From contig JALSUU010000260.1 of NCBI GenBank assembly GCA_027071075.1, positions 1 through 53,233 of the forward strand: a DNA stretch of 53,233 nucleotides. Direction: 5' to 3'. This document shows positions 45,890 through 53,233 of the stretch, in pieces (the first letter of the stretch is position 1; the number at the start of each line of letters is the position of its first letter). Source of the stretch: Sulfurimonas sp. Its GTDB lineage: Bacteria; Campylobacterota; Campylobacteria; Campylobacterales; Sulfurimonadaceae. The translations under genes were made by a program, and so were the position numbers. The notes below the pieces were generated by a model. That model was not told where the DNA came from. It made no database searches and saw only the letters and a program-made list of their open reading frames with translations.

Positions 45890-47061
45890 CGCATCACCTC
45901 GTCTGCATCAAGAGTTGCCACTCTCCATGATGGAATAATCGTAGCAGCTATATAGAGAGGAACAGAGACAAAAAAGAGTAAAACAACTGTTTGTATATCT
46001 ATATGAAAGACCAATCTATAATCACTTAATAAAGTATAGTTATTTAAAAAAATCGCTTTGAGATAAGGGGCTTTGAAAATATAAACATATATAAGTGCTA
46101 AAATTATTCCAAATATATACGCACTCAAAGAGATAAGAATACCCTCATAGAGTTTCGCTTTGAGTATATCTTCAACTCTCCATCCTATTGCTTTAAGTAT
46201 ACCTATTTCTCTTTTTTGCGCACTATTTGGACCACTTAGTTTATCATAGATGATAATGAAAAAGGTAAAAAATGCAATAACAAAAACCGTAAGAAAAAAA
46301 CCACTTCTAAAGTTATAGATATTTTCATACTCTCTCAATAAGTCTTCTTTGAGCGTTATTTTAGCATTTGGAAACTCCTCTTGAAGTTTCCCTGCTATAA
46401 ACCCTATCTCCTCTCTGTTTTGTACCATAATCGCTATATCTGTAAACTCGGATTTTTTAAAGCCAAAAATTTTACGCACTAATTCATTGGGCATAACAAT
46501 CAAGTTTGCATCAGCACTACTCTTTGGAGTATAAAAAGTATCTGCTATCTGTACTTTTTGCCTACTCCCATCCTCTTTGATAAAATTAAAGTACTCTTTG
46601 TAATAATTTTGCTTTAAAATTGTTGCGACACTTGAGGAAACAAGCATAGCATTATCATCTAAAGAGTACTTTTTGTTTAACTTATTCAAAAGAGGATTTG
46701 CATAGTTCTCAAAAGCATCAATACCAAGAAGCGTAAAAACAGTCTCAGCCTGAGAAAAAGCGTACTTACCATAGACGCGTCCAACTGTACTACTTACACC
46801 TGAGAGGTTTAAAACCCTGTTTACAACATCAGTATTATATGGAATATCTTGCATAGCTCTTTGGTTTGTGAGAACAATATCTGGATAATTTTTGATAAGT
46901 TGATGATACTCTGCTCTCATTGATGCAGAGAGAAAAAAGGTCGATGCCAAAAGTGCCACAAGAAGAGAAAATACAATGAAGATAAAAATATTTTTTGATT
47001 TATCTCTCAGAAGAGACTTCAGGGCATATCCAGCAAGATAAAAGTTTATATCTTTAATCAA
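45886..47061 (-). CDS. ABC transporter permease, FtsX/MacB type
   Basis: 391 residues. One N-terminal helix (about 23-45), a large periplasmic domain (about 50-255, MacB_PCD-like) and three C-terminal helices (about 258-280, 305-335, 345-375) are the FtsX/MacB topology. QKREIGILKAIGWRVEDILKA is the conserved cytoplasmic motif of this family. It overlaps the NosL gene by 8 bp. With the ATPase it likely works on lipoproteins or a periplasmic partner; NosL beside it hints at copper delivery. Confidence 0.88.
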   Translation of the reverse strand: MIKDINFYLAGYALKSLLRDKSKNIFIFIVFSLLVALLASTFFLSASMRAEYHQLIKNYPDIVLTNQRAMQDIPYNTDVVNRVLNLSGVSSTVGRVYGKYAFSQAETVFTLLGIDAFENYANPLLNKLNKKYSLDDNAMLVSSSVATILKQNYYKEYFNFIKEDGSRQKVQIADTFYTPKSSADANLIVMPNELVRKIFGFKKSEFTDIAIMVQNREEIGFIAGKLQEEFPNAKITLKEDLLREYENIYNFRSGFFLTVFVIAFFTFFIIIYDKLSGPNSAQKREIGILKAIGWRVEDILKAKLYEGILISLSAYIFGIILALIYVYIFKAPYLKAIFLNNYTLLSDYRLVFHIDIQTVVLLFFVSVPLYIAATIIPSWRVATLDADEVMR

Positions 47062-47716
47062 TAGAACGAACCATTTTTTCAGTTAAAGCCTTAAAAGAGA
47101 GTGGTGACTTTCCACGATGATCTAAAGAGAAAGTAGTAGCACTTTTTTTATCTCTAAAGGGAATAAATTCATTGCCCATTGGACCTAAAACATCACTTCG
47201 AATGACATAAAAAGCTTCTCTTGCATCAATAGTTTTGAGCGTATAGTAATCTTTTACCAATATGACTGTGATACCTTTTTTATGGTTAAAATAAAACTGC
47301 ATCATGTCTTTGATACCATCAAACTTATAGACCTCTCCCTTGGGATAATCTATCTCACATACCCAGTTTGGATAGTAGTGGAGATACATGCCACACACTT
47401 GACACTTATCCTCTTTGCTTATTTTTATCTCTTGTAAAGCATCTATTTTTTCAACTCTTTTTATATCCCATAGATACAGAGCTAAAGCTTGTGAATATTT
47501 TGTATTTAAAGTGCCACAGGCACTGTGATTTTGAAGAGCTTTAAGTAGCTGCTCATAACTCTTGTAGTTATTTACCTCTAAGTTTGGACATTTTTTTGTA
47601 AAGATTTTTTCACCCATAGGGTAGAGTTTTTTCTCTTTAATAGCTTGGGAAATTTCAGCACTAAAAGCAAAGGGTGAAAGAAGAAGTAAAAGGAAAAATA
47701 GTTTTGAGAAAGACAT
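47054..47716 (-). CDS. NosL-family (copper chaperone-like) exported protein
   Basis: 220 residues with a signal peptide (about 1-20, PFAFSA-EI). The C-terminal half is a NosL domain: CQVCGMYLHYYPNWVCEI (105-122), with the CxxCxM type copper site, then YKFDGIKDMMQFYF and GNEFIPFRDKKSA. NosL delivers Cu(I) to nitrous oxide reductase in denitrifiers. No nosZ or NosDFY is in this window; instead it heads an operon with a MacB-type ABC pair. The N-terminal 100 residues (KKCPNLEVNN, HSACGTLNTK) are extra and hold two more cysteines. GAGG precedes the ATG. Confidence 0.82.
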   Translation of the reverse strand: MSFSKLFFLLLLLSPFAFSAEISQAIKEKKLYPMGEKIFTKKCPNLEVNNYKSYEQLLKALQNHSACGTLNTKYSQALALYLWDIKRVEKIDALQEIKISKEDKCQVCGMYLHYYPNWVCEIDYPKGEVYKFDGIKDMMQFYFNHKKGITVILVKDYYTLKTIDAREAFYVIRSDVLGPMGNEFIPFRDKKSATTFSLDHRGKSPLSFKALTEKMVRSID

Positions 47717-47771
47717 AGAGTACCTCTTTTGTAAATAAAAGAAATAGTACCCTAAAAGTGTTAAAAAAATG

Positions 47772-48248
47772 TTAAATTTTAAGAAGCATCAAACGACGAA
47801 CAAAGAGAACAACTAAAGCAACTGCTAAGATTTTGAAGTCTATCTCACTTGCTATATGGATGTTATTAAATGTATCACTCTGTGTAGCTTCTCTTCCCAT
47901 AGCCTGCATCTCTAAAATCTTTGGAGAGTATATTGCACTAAACATTAAAGAGGAGAAAAGTACAGTTACACTTGCTCCAAAAGCGATGGAATCTCTCTGT
48001 CCCATCTTATATGCTGCCGCTTCATAAATTCCTACAAAAACAGCCAAGAAATAAACCCAGTATGAAAACCTATGAAATATCTCACCCATAATGATTCCTG
48101 CATTATAGTGATCTATAAGCAGGTCAGATACAATCCTATCCGTATGAAAAATCACTGGCGCAACTATGGCACCTAAAACTATAACAGCACCAAATGATGC
48201 AGCTAAAACAATAAAATAACTAAAATCTATATATATATTTCTTTTCAC
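47772..48248 (-). CDS. DUF4149-family membrane protein
   Basis: 158 residues with four membrane helices (about 9-33, 57-77, 87-109, 135-153). The segment FGAVIVLGAIVAPVIFH and AYKMGQRDSIAFGASVTV fit the DUF4149/TMEM205-like family. Function unknown. It starts one base after the prmC stop and ends the operon that begins at 49855. Confidence 0.75.
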   Translation of the reverse strand: MKRNIYIDFSYFIVLAASFGAVIVLGAIVAPVIFHTDRIVSDLLIDHYNAGIIMGEIFHRFSYWVYFLAVFVGIYEAAAYKMGQRDSIAFGASVTVLFSSLMFSAIYSPKILEMQAMGREATQSDTFNNIHIASEIDFKILAVALVVLFVRRLMLLKI

Positions 48249-48249
48249 A

Positions 48250-49077
48250 TTATACCTTTAGTGTAAAGCCTCTATCAAAATCACTATAATCTTTATAGAA
48301 CTCTAAACTCTTGAAATTTTTATCTTTTAAATAGCTCTGTATTTTATCCTTTTGGTCATAACCCATCTCACAACTAAAACAGTTAATCCTCTGCTTTAAG
48401 ACTGCATCAAGGAGTTCTTTTATGATTTCATCACCAATCTCTCCACCAAAAAGAGCATTCTGTGGTTCATAAGAGAGATTTGATTCTAAAACTACTCCAT
48501 CTTCTATATAGGGAGGGTTTGAAACAAGATAATCTATCTGCTCATCTATGGGTTCTAAGAGTGAACCAAGTCGTAGCTCTATTCTATCACTGAGAGAAAA
48601 GTTTTCTATATTTACAGCTGCTATATCAAGTGCAGCTTGAGAAATATCTACGGCTATAAATTTCGCATTTTTATAACGCTTTGCTAAAATGATAGAGATA
48701 ATGCCACTCCCCACTCCAACCTCAACAAAGGTTACCTCTGCATCAAAGTTTGGAAAGTTTTTAAATACATCATCTATAAGAAGTTCTGTCTCAGGGCGAG
48801 GAATTAAAGCACCCTCTTTTATGAAAAAAGTTTCACTATAAAAACTCACCCTGTTTGTTATATACTCAAAAGGTTCATTCTCTTTGCGTCTCTCTACCCG
48901 TGAAAAAAGTTTTTCACTTTTCTTTACGACTGAGCTTTGATGCGTTATAAGCCAAAGATCATCAACATCTAAGTGTGCCATCAAAAGAAGTTGTGCTTCT
49001 CTTGAGGCTCTTGGTATATGAGGGTTTAAAATCTTTGTTATTGCACTTAAAGTCTCTTTTACTGTTTTATCTTGCAT
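48250..49077 (-). CDS. prmC: Release factor N5-glutamine methyltransferase PrmC
   Basis: A 275-residue SAM enzyme that methylates the GGQ glutamine of RF1/RF2. An N-terminal helical domain (1-80) is followed by the catalytic domain with IPRPETELLID, FVEVGVGSGIISIILAKRY and the catalytic SNPPYIEDGV. Length and motifs are standard. It is the middle gene of a three-gene minus-strand operon. In Helicobacter and relatives, as I recall, an M48 peptidase gene is adjacent to it; here that gene lies past an accessory block. Confidence 0.93.
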   Translation of the reverse strand: MQDKTVKETLSAITKILNPHIPRASREAQLLLMAHLDVDDLWLITHQSSVVKKSEKLFSRVERRKENEPFEYITNRVSFYSETFFIKEGALIPRPETELLIDDVFKNFPNFDAEVTFVEVGVGSGIISIILAKRYKNAKFIAVDISQAALDIAAVNIENFSLSDRIELRLGSLLEPIDEQIDYLVSNPPYIEDGVVLESNLSYEPQNALFGGEIGDEIIKELLDAVLKQRINCFSCEMGYDQKDKIQSYLKDKNFKSLEFYKDYSDFDRGFTLKV

Positions 49078-49087
49078 AAGGTCCTAA

Positions 49088-49855
49088 TTAAAAAAAGCTT
49101 TTCAAAAGATTTGCTGCTTTATCTATGTTAATCTTCTCTTGATTCTCTTCACTCTCATTAGCGTGACTCTTTTTTCGTTTCTCTTCTTCTTTTTTATAGT
49201 TCTCGGCAGCTTTATTTATTTTTTCATTAATCTCTTGCGATGTTGGAATATGCTGTTTTTTTGCAGTTGTTGGTAGTTTATACGCATCTGCACTCACACT
49301 TTTCTCTTGAAAAGATTTAAGTTGCATCTCTCCAGACTTAATGATGACATACCCTTTTTCAAGTTCAAGCTTATCACTTGATTCTTCTGCACCCATCATA
49401 CTTGTAAAGAGCTTACTCATAGCACGAACAGCCACTACTATATCTGAGTCATTTGTTACAACAACTTCTTCTTTAAAAGATTCACCATCCTCAGAACCAC
49501 TAATAATCCACACTTGACCTGAAACACCTGCTACTTTTACGCGTTTAGAAGTTTTTTTGATTTTAAAAGATGGCATAGCATTTTCTATATGTTCTGCAGG
49601 GTTATATCCAAAGGAAGTTGCCATTGCCCGCATCTCATCAACATCAACTATCTTTTGACCTGTCACAATATATGTTTTTTTCCCAATCTTATAAATGCTA
49701 CTCGAATGATCCGAACTATTTACAAGTTTTGCCTTGCCTTCACTATGGTACATAAACTTCTGTACATCATCACCCATCTGATACTCTAGTATATAATCAG
49801 CATTGAGTAGTGATACAAAAGCCATCGTTGAAAGCAGTAATCCTTTTTTAAACAT
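49088..49855 (-). CDS. Exported protein of unknown function
   Basis: 255 residues with a signal peptide (1-19, VSLLNA-DY). The mature part opens with YILEYQMGDDVQKFMYHS and has an Ig/beta-like body, then a highly charged helical tail (about 205-240, KKEEEKRKKSHANE). It resembles DUF4412-like periplasmic proteins in style, but I cannot assign it. GAGG lies before the ATG and a strong extended -10 promoter at 49880-49885. It heads the operon with prmC and the DUF4149 gene. Confidence 0.7.
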   Translation of the reverse strand: MFKKGLLLSTMAFVSLLNADYILEYQMGDDVQKFMYHSEGKAKLVNSSDHSSSIYKIGKKTYIVTGQKIVDVDEMRAMATSFGYNPAEHIENAMPSFKIKKTSKRVKVAGVSGQVWIISGSEDGESFKEEVVVTNDSDIVVAVRAMSKLFTSMMGAEESSDKLELEKGYVIIKSGEMQLKSFQEKSVSADAYKLPTTAKKQHIPTSQEINEKINKAAENYKKEEEKRKKSHANESEENQEKINIDKAANLLKSFF

Positions 49856-49879
49856 GATACAATCCTCTTTTTAGAAACA

Positions 49880-49885
49880 ATTATA
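49880..49885 (-). promoter_or_regulatory. Extended -10 promoter of the prmC operon
   Basis: Minus strand reads ATGCTATAAT: a perfect TATAAT with TGC directly before it. It lies 25-30 bp upstream of the start codon at 49855. Confidence 0.7.
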
Positions 49886-49921
49886 GCATATAGCTATATA
49901 TTTGCCTCACATTTTCCTTCT

Positions 49922-49946
49922 TAAGCACTCGCATCTGCATCAAAAA
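49922..49946. repeat. Short copy of the M48 peptidase gene end
   Basis: These 25 bases match 53017-53041 at 21 positions. On the minus strand they read DADASA-stop, against DADKSA-stop at the end of the M48 gene. The two copies flank the accessory block in direct orientation. Three of the four mismatching positions alter only the KS/AS codons and the stop type. It may be a relic of the gene end left after insertion, or an insertion duplication. Confidence 0.45.
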
Positions 49947-49950
49947 GAAG

Positions 49951-50333
49951 AAACTTTCTCAAACACTCTTTGAACTCTTTACAAAACAACTTCTAATAAT
50001 GGCATAGTTGTGCGTGAAGCTAGTCTTATTGGTGCTTATTTTGTAAATGTGCCAAGATAAAGAAATTTTCGTAAAAATAATGTTGACATTAAGGTAGGTG
50101 CAATCCTTTTAAAATTTACAGAAAAAGATTCTAATAAAAACCGAGTAAGTTATGTCAACAAGACATATATAGACGATGGATGACAATAAATAGTAAACGA
50201 CACTATGGCTATAAAAGTCATGTTAATGAGACGCCCACATAAAAATTATCATAAAGTTTAGTCTTAGTAGTGCAGCAGCTCATGATTCTATAGAATTAGA
50301 AAACCATGTCGATAAGGAGGGATACAGAGATAG
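49951..50333 (+). pseudogene. Wrecked IS5-family transposase
   Basis: Translated pieces in shifting plus-strand frames line up with IS5-type transposases: TLFELFTKQL, then NNGIVVREASLIGAYFVNVP (about 50000-50059), SKLCQQDIYRRWMTINSKRH directly continued by YGYKSHVNE (about 50142-50231), and FSLSSAAAHDSIELENHVDK (about 50257-50316). KRHYGYKSHV is the typical region around the second catalytic Asp, and AAAHDSIELEN a conserved later block. At least three frameshifts and several stops break it. The stretch 49856-50389 holds no other gene. No clear terminal repeats were found. Confidence 0.75.
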
Positions 50334-50340
50334 CCCCCCC
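50334..50340. repeat. C7 homopolymer tract
   Basis: Seven C followed by TCCC, between the transposase relic and the lipase-like gene's 3' end. Long C/G runs are rare in this AT-rich sequence; compare the G8 run at 52856. It lies outside any intact gene. Confidence 0.6.
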
Positions 50341-50389
50341 TCCCTAAGCTTAAACTGTTGTTTTTAGTTTTTCAAGAGTAAGCGATTAA

Positions 50390-51586
50390 TTAGTAAGCTG
50401 TATAACATACTTCTTTAGCTGGAATTTTTTTATAAAAATTATTCCAAAAATTATCTTGAGTAAAACACGATGTTATTGGTGTTGCGAAGTTAATAGTTTC
50501 ACTCACATTATTATCAATTTTATAAACTTGGTCTTCTGCTTTTCCTGACCAACTATCGACTACTTTTGTTCCACCAATACTCGCCTGCACCCAACCTGAA
50601 CCACCTGTTGTATCCATAACATGGTAAAGCTTTTGTCCTGCATTAAAGGGATAAACAGTTTCATTCATTACTATGCTATCATCAAACTTATGTTTTACTT
50701 TCAGGAGAGCATACGATCTGTTATGTCCTCCTGAGGATTTTTTGTATATAGGTATATCAGCCATTTCCCATTGGGATACAGCATAGTCATGCTTGTGTAT
50801 AGCCTTTAAAACATAATCATATATTTTTTGTTTTGAATTCTCTGCTTCCAGATAGCTCTGATAAAAATCATGTGCATCGATAGATGGAAAACCATACTGC
50901 ATAGGGTCTTGCATATTTGATGGTAGAGGGGTGACAGCGTTAATAAAATCATCATGAAATAGTACATATGGTGCAGTTGCATCATCTACTGCATATCCAG
51001 CTACATGATTTGCTGGTATTGCGACTCCTATCATAGAAAAATAGTCTTGCATCCAGTATTCATCTGCCGTTGCATTACTATTTTCATCTTTTAAAAGTTC
51101 ATACGCTTCATTTGTGTAGTAGTTTCCTTGTGAATGAGCCACAACTATCACTCCATGACCTAGTTTTATACTCTCTTTATAAGCTTCGACTTGTTTAGTC
51201 AAATCTGGTATATGTGAATCATATGATTCTTGTACATTAACTGTTTCTAAAAATGTACGAAGCTGTTTTGAGAACTCTTCCCATCCCCATTCATTACTTA
51301 TAGCTTGTTCAGTAGCTTCAAATAGATCATCTAAAAAACCTTGCGAGGCATTGTAAGATATTTTAGCATTTGCTATTTTTTTATATTCTTCTGGGTTTGA
51401 TAAAAATAGCTTCTTAACTGTATCTTTCCATCTTAGTTCATGTTTAGCTTTTGTTATGGTCATATCTATCATAATGCCATTTGCATAATATAAATCTACC
51501 TTAGACTCATCTATTTTTTGTGTATCAGCAAAAAGAGAGATAGATACTAAAAGAAGCAATGAAATGATTTTTAGTAAAGTTTTCAT
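50390..51586 (-). CDS. Secreted alpha/beta-hydrolase, lipase-like
   Basis: 398 residues with a signal peptide (1-20, SISLFA-DT). The segment GHGVIVVAHSQGNYYTNEAY contains the nucleophile motif HSQG with Ser152, as in lipases and esterases. The helical region 45-130 lies before it, and a beta-rich C-terminal part of about 110 residues follows with GGSGWVQASIGGTKV. Later Asp and His of a triad cannot be fixed by eye. Its ATG overlaps the stop of the upstream gene by one base (TAATG), so the two are coupled. Four cysteines lie near the C-terminus. Target unknown. Confidence 0.75.
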   Translation of the reverse strand: MKTLLKIISLLLLVSISLFADTQKIDESKVDLYYANGIMIDMTITKAKHELRWKDTVKKLFLSNPEEYKKIANAKISYNASQGFLDDLFEATEQAISNEWGWEEFSKQLRTFLETVNVQESYDSHIPDLTKQVEAYKESIKLGHGVIVVAHSQGNYYTNEAYELLKDENSNATADEYWMQDYFSMIGVAIPANHVAGYAVDDATAPYVLFHDDFINAVTPLPSNMQDPMQYGFPSIDAHDFYQSYLEAENSKQKIYDYVLKAIHKHDYAVSQWEMADIPIYKKSSGGHNRSYALLKVKHKFDDSIVMNETVYPFNAGQKLYHVMDTTGGSGWVQASIGGTKVVDSWSGKAEDQVYKIDNNVSETINFATPITSCFTQDNFWNNFYKKIPAKEVCYTAY

Positions 51587-52770
51587 TATTTAACTCCTAA
51601 CATTGCATCTACATCAAAGCTACAAGCATCAGCAGTCCAATCAGCTGGACCGCTTCCGTAGGAACCACCACTTAAAGCTAGATTATAATCAAGATATGCT
51701 CGTACTCTTTCCTTCGTGTTATACACATTATTCTCATAAAAATCAATTGCATTTGAAGGTCTCATGTGCAAATCATCTAAATATATCCAACAATCACCAA
51801 TTCGACTTATTTTTTTCTCGTTAATGAGTGCATCTCCAACAGGATTTTCTAAAATCAATTGTCCAACTTCTGCATAATTAAACATAAGTTCAATCTTAAT
51901 CGGTTCTTTGTAAGTCTCAATAATCTTTCTCTCCACATCATCCCGAACACCATTATTATTTACATCTACCCCAAGAAGAGTGGAGTTGTTTATGGTTGGG
52001 TCTGGTTCAGGTGGGAGTTTGTAACCATTTATCTCTTTATATACAGTTACTGAGATTTTTGCTGTTGTTTGACCTTTAAAACTTGCTTGTAGGCTTGTAG
52101 TTCCTTCACTTTTAGGAGTAATTATATTTTTGTCTATAGAGATAATATTTGAGTTACTTAGTATCCACTCTACTTCGTTTGTGATATCTAGAGTTGTGTT
52201 GTCATCATACTTAGCACTTACACTTATGCTAGTTGTATTATCTTCGTTTAGCTGTATGTTTGATTTACTAAGAGTTAGACTTACTACTTTTGGTTTGTTG
52301 TCATCTACACTAAACGAGTATTTTATTGGTTTTGTTTTTACTCTAGTTGCATAGTTGTAGAGTCTACACTCCTTTACATCATCATAGAAGTAAGAACAGA
52401 ACTTTTTTATATATCTTATACTTCTAGTGTTTAGTGTATAGTCTTGTAGATTTATATGTTTTACTGTAACTCTATACTCTCCACTTTTTAACTCTTCATT
52501 TGGAGTAAATAGAAGAGTATTGTTATTTTTTATACTTACCTTTCCTTCTGCCTTTTTATCTTTAGCATTTTGAAGCACTATTGTTCTTTTGTCAAAAGAG
52601 TGTTTAGATATAGCCAAGTCATACCTTATCTCTATAGAGCTGTCTGCTGAAATATCTTGTGCTGAGTCTTGTGGAGAAAGAGAAACTAAGTGTTTTTGAG
52701 AAAGTCCACTCTGTGCTTGAAGAGTAAGTGCAAAAAGTAGAACTAATGTTATTTGTTTGATGATAGACAT
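51586..52770 (-). CDS. Secreted multi-domain protein with Ig-like domains and calcium-loop motif
   Basis: 394 residues with a signal peptide (1-19). An SbsA/Big_5-type Ig-like domain (about 28-105: SPQDSAQDISADSSIEIRYD, FTPNEELKSGEYRVTV) is followed by a cysteine-containing linker, a BIG2-like domain (about 160-245) and a dockerin/EF-like loop DVNNNGVRDDVE (269-280). The last 110 residues, helical at first, are unassigned. AAAAAAGGG precedes the ATG. It is coupled to the lipase-like gene and probably forms a secreted pair with it, as carrier, anchor or partner (inference). Confidence 0.72.
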   Translation of the reverse strand: MSIIKQITLVLLFALTLQAQSGLSQKHLVSLSPQDSAQDISADSSIEIRYDLAISKHSFDKRTIVLQNAKDKKAEGKVSIKNNNTLLFTPNEELKSGEYRVTVKHINLQDYTLNTRSIRYIKKFCSYFYDDVKECRLYNYATRVKTKPIKYSFSVDDNKPKVVSLTLSKSNIQLNEDNTTSISVSAKYDDNTTLDITNEVEWILSNSNIISIDKNIITPKSEGTTSLQASFKGQTTAKISVTVYKEINGYKLPPEPDPTINNSTLLGVDVNNNGVRDDVERKIIETYKEPIKIELMFNYAEVGQLILENPVGDALINEKKISRIGDCWIYLDDLHMRPSNAIDFYENNVYNTKERVRAYLDYNLALSGGSYGSGPADWTADACSFDVDAMLGVK

Positions 52771-52841
52771 GAAAACCCTTTTTTGTTAAAGTTAAACTAT
52801 TTAGGATATTAACATAAATAATTAGTTTTTATTCTCCTTTA

Positions 52842-53015
52842 GTTTAAATTAATCTGGGGGGGGTGATTTGTTACTTTTCGTAATATTTTTCTAAGTTTTC
52901 TCGTGAGAAATCTATCATCAACTATATATCCATTAGCTCCACTTAGTGTTGCTAAGAGTGAAATAAATAGAATTTCTCCTACAGTAAATTTTATATTCTT
53001 TGATTTACAGTGCTT
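52842..53015 (-). pseudogene. N-terminal fragment of an ISAs1-like (DDE_Tnp_1-associated) transposase
   Basis: The minus-strand frame just past the M48 stop codon reads KFTVGEILFISLLATLSGAN, then GYIVDDRFLTRKLRKILRKV, which resembles the N-terminal domain of ISAs1/H-repeat transposases. It has no start codon of its own and ends at a stop at 52839-52841, beyond a G8 run (C8 in this frame). The catalytic DDE part is absent. It occupies most of the 245-bp spacer between the Ig-like gene and the M48 gene. Confidence 0.65.
52856..52863. repeat. G8 homopolymer tract upstream of the secreted pair
   Basis: Eight G (C8 on the coding strand of the pair) lie 86 bp before the start of the Ig-like gene. 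Homopolymeric G/C runs of this length are classic slippage sites in Campylobacterota. It is intergenic, so it could act on a promoter or simply be a scar in the transposase fragment. Confidence 0.6.
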
Positions 53016-53233
53016 CTAAGCGCTCTTATCTGCATCAGAAAAATCTACACCCAACTCTTTGAGTCTCTCTAAGACTGGTGGATGTGTGTAATGAAAGAAG
53101 ATATACAAAGGGTGTGAGAGTGGAAAACTCTTGTTTTCAGTCACTAACTTTTGTAGAGCATTTGCAAGTTCTATCGCCCCTGCTGGACCACCAAGTTCAC
53201 TTCCCATTCTGTCTGCTTCATACTCGTTATGTC
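53016..53233 (-). CDS. M48-family (Ste24-like) metallopeptidase, C-terminal 72 residues
   Basis: Only the 3' end is in the window. The first visible residues, HNEYEADRMGSELGG, are the helix with the third zinc-binding Glu of M48 peptidases (NEYEADRMG). It continues with SHPLYIFFHYTHPPVLERL, where THPP and RL are typical, and ends DFSDADKSA. CAAX-type M48 enzymes are inner-membrane zinc proteases. In relatives it neighbours prmC; here the accessory block 49922-53015 separates them. Confidence 0.85.
   Translation of the reverse strand, partial: HNEYEADRMGSELGGPAGAIELANALQKLVTENKSFPLSHPLYIFFHYTHPPVLERLKELGVDFSDADKSA

Noticed and set aside
49951-50333. Functional transposase made by programmed frameshifting
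   Set aside because: Several stops and more than one frame change occur in different blocks; this is decay, not a single slippage site.
1-53233. CRISPR arrays and tRNA or rRNA genes
   Set aside because: No regularly spaced direct repeats and no cloverleaf with CCA-proximal TTCGA-type arm were seen in the intergenic stretches.

Overview
The window comes from an AT-rich member of the Campylobacterota (Epsilonproteobacteria), most like a Sulfurimonas-type free-living bacterium. The basis is low GC, many TTG/GTG starts, promoters with a T-rich stretch before TATAAT-like -10 boxes, and family-specific gene orders: cvpA-fur-lysS-glyA-DUF1882-SPOR-aroE (the order I recall for the Campylobacter jejuni fur locus) and ppiD-like-ftsA-ftsZ. 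No rRNA, tRNA or CRISPR array was seen. LAYOUT: 1-7013 is minus strand: a soluble zinc-binding (CZB) chemoreceptor cut by the window edge, then a five-gene operon (HlyD-like adaptor, molybdopterin oxidoreductase, acetylornithine aminotransferase, TolC-like channel, MidA-type methyltransferase). CheV follows on plus. 8299-11661 is a sodium-pumping oxaloacetate decarboxylase operon (oadG-oadA-oadB), with a folded element just past its end. 11874-20536 holds small membrane proteins, htpG, a DUF808 protein, an ABC-F ATPase, a helical protein of unknown role and class II DAHP synthase. 20659-20927 is a 269-bp inverted-repeat element (MITE-like) between a strong promoter and a diguanylate cyclase. 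20937-31571 is the extended fur locus, with a decayed hybrid histidine kinase between lysS and glyA and trpE before aroE. recR and mltA follow on minus. 33444-36708 is a three-gene operon (small exported protein, DUF3373-type outer-membrane protein, membrane HD-GYP phosphodiesterase). 36835-44275 holds dnaJ, a class II aldolase-fold pseudoenzyme, NfeD/SPFH, ppiD-like, ftsA, ftsZ and a tiny J-domain protein. 44277-47716 (minus) is a NosL / MacB-like ABC / cysteine-containing membrane protein operon. 47772-49855 (minus) is an exported protein, prmC and a DUF4149 protein. 49922-53015 is an accessory block: an IS5-family transposase wreck, a secreted lipase-like plus Ig-like protein pair, a fragment of an ISAs1-like transposase, and short homopolymer tracts. 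It lies between prmC's operon and the 3' end of an M48 peptidase gene, and a short copy of that gene end sits on the far side. HOW IT WORKS TOGETHER: most of the window is housekeeping (division, translation, chaperones, aromatic amino acids, wall turnover). Signalling is heavy: CZB receptor, CheV, one diguanylate cyclase, one HD-GYP phosphodiesterase and a phosphorelay-like protein with one intact receiver. The most unusual items are the inverted-repeat element in the predicted leader of the cyclase gene, the decayed hybrid kinase, the aldolase-fold protein lacking all three expected metal histidines, and the transposon-scarred island with the secreted pair.
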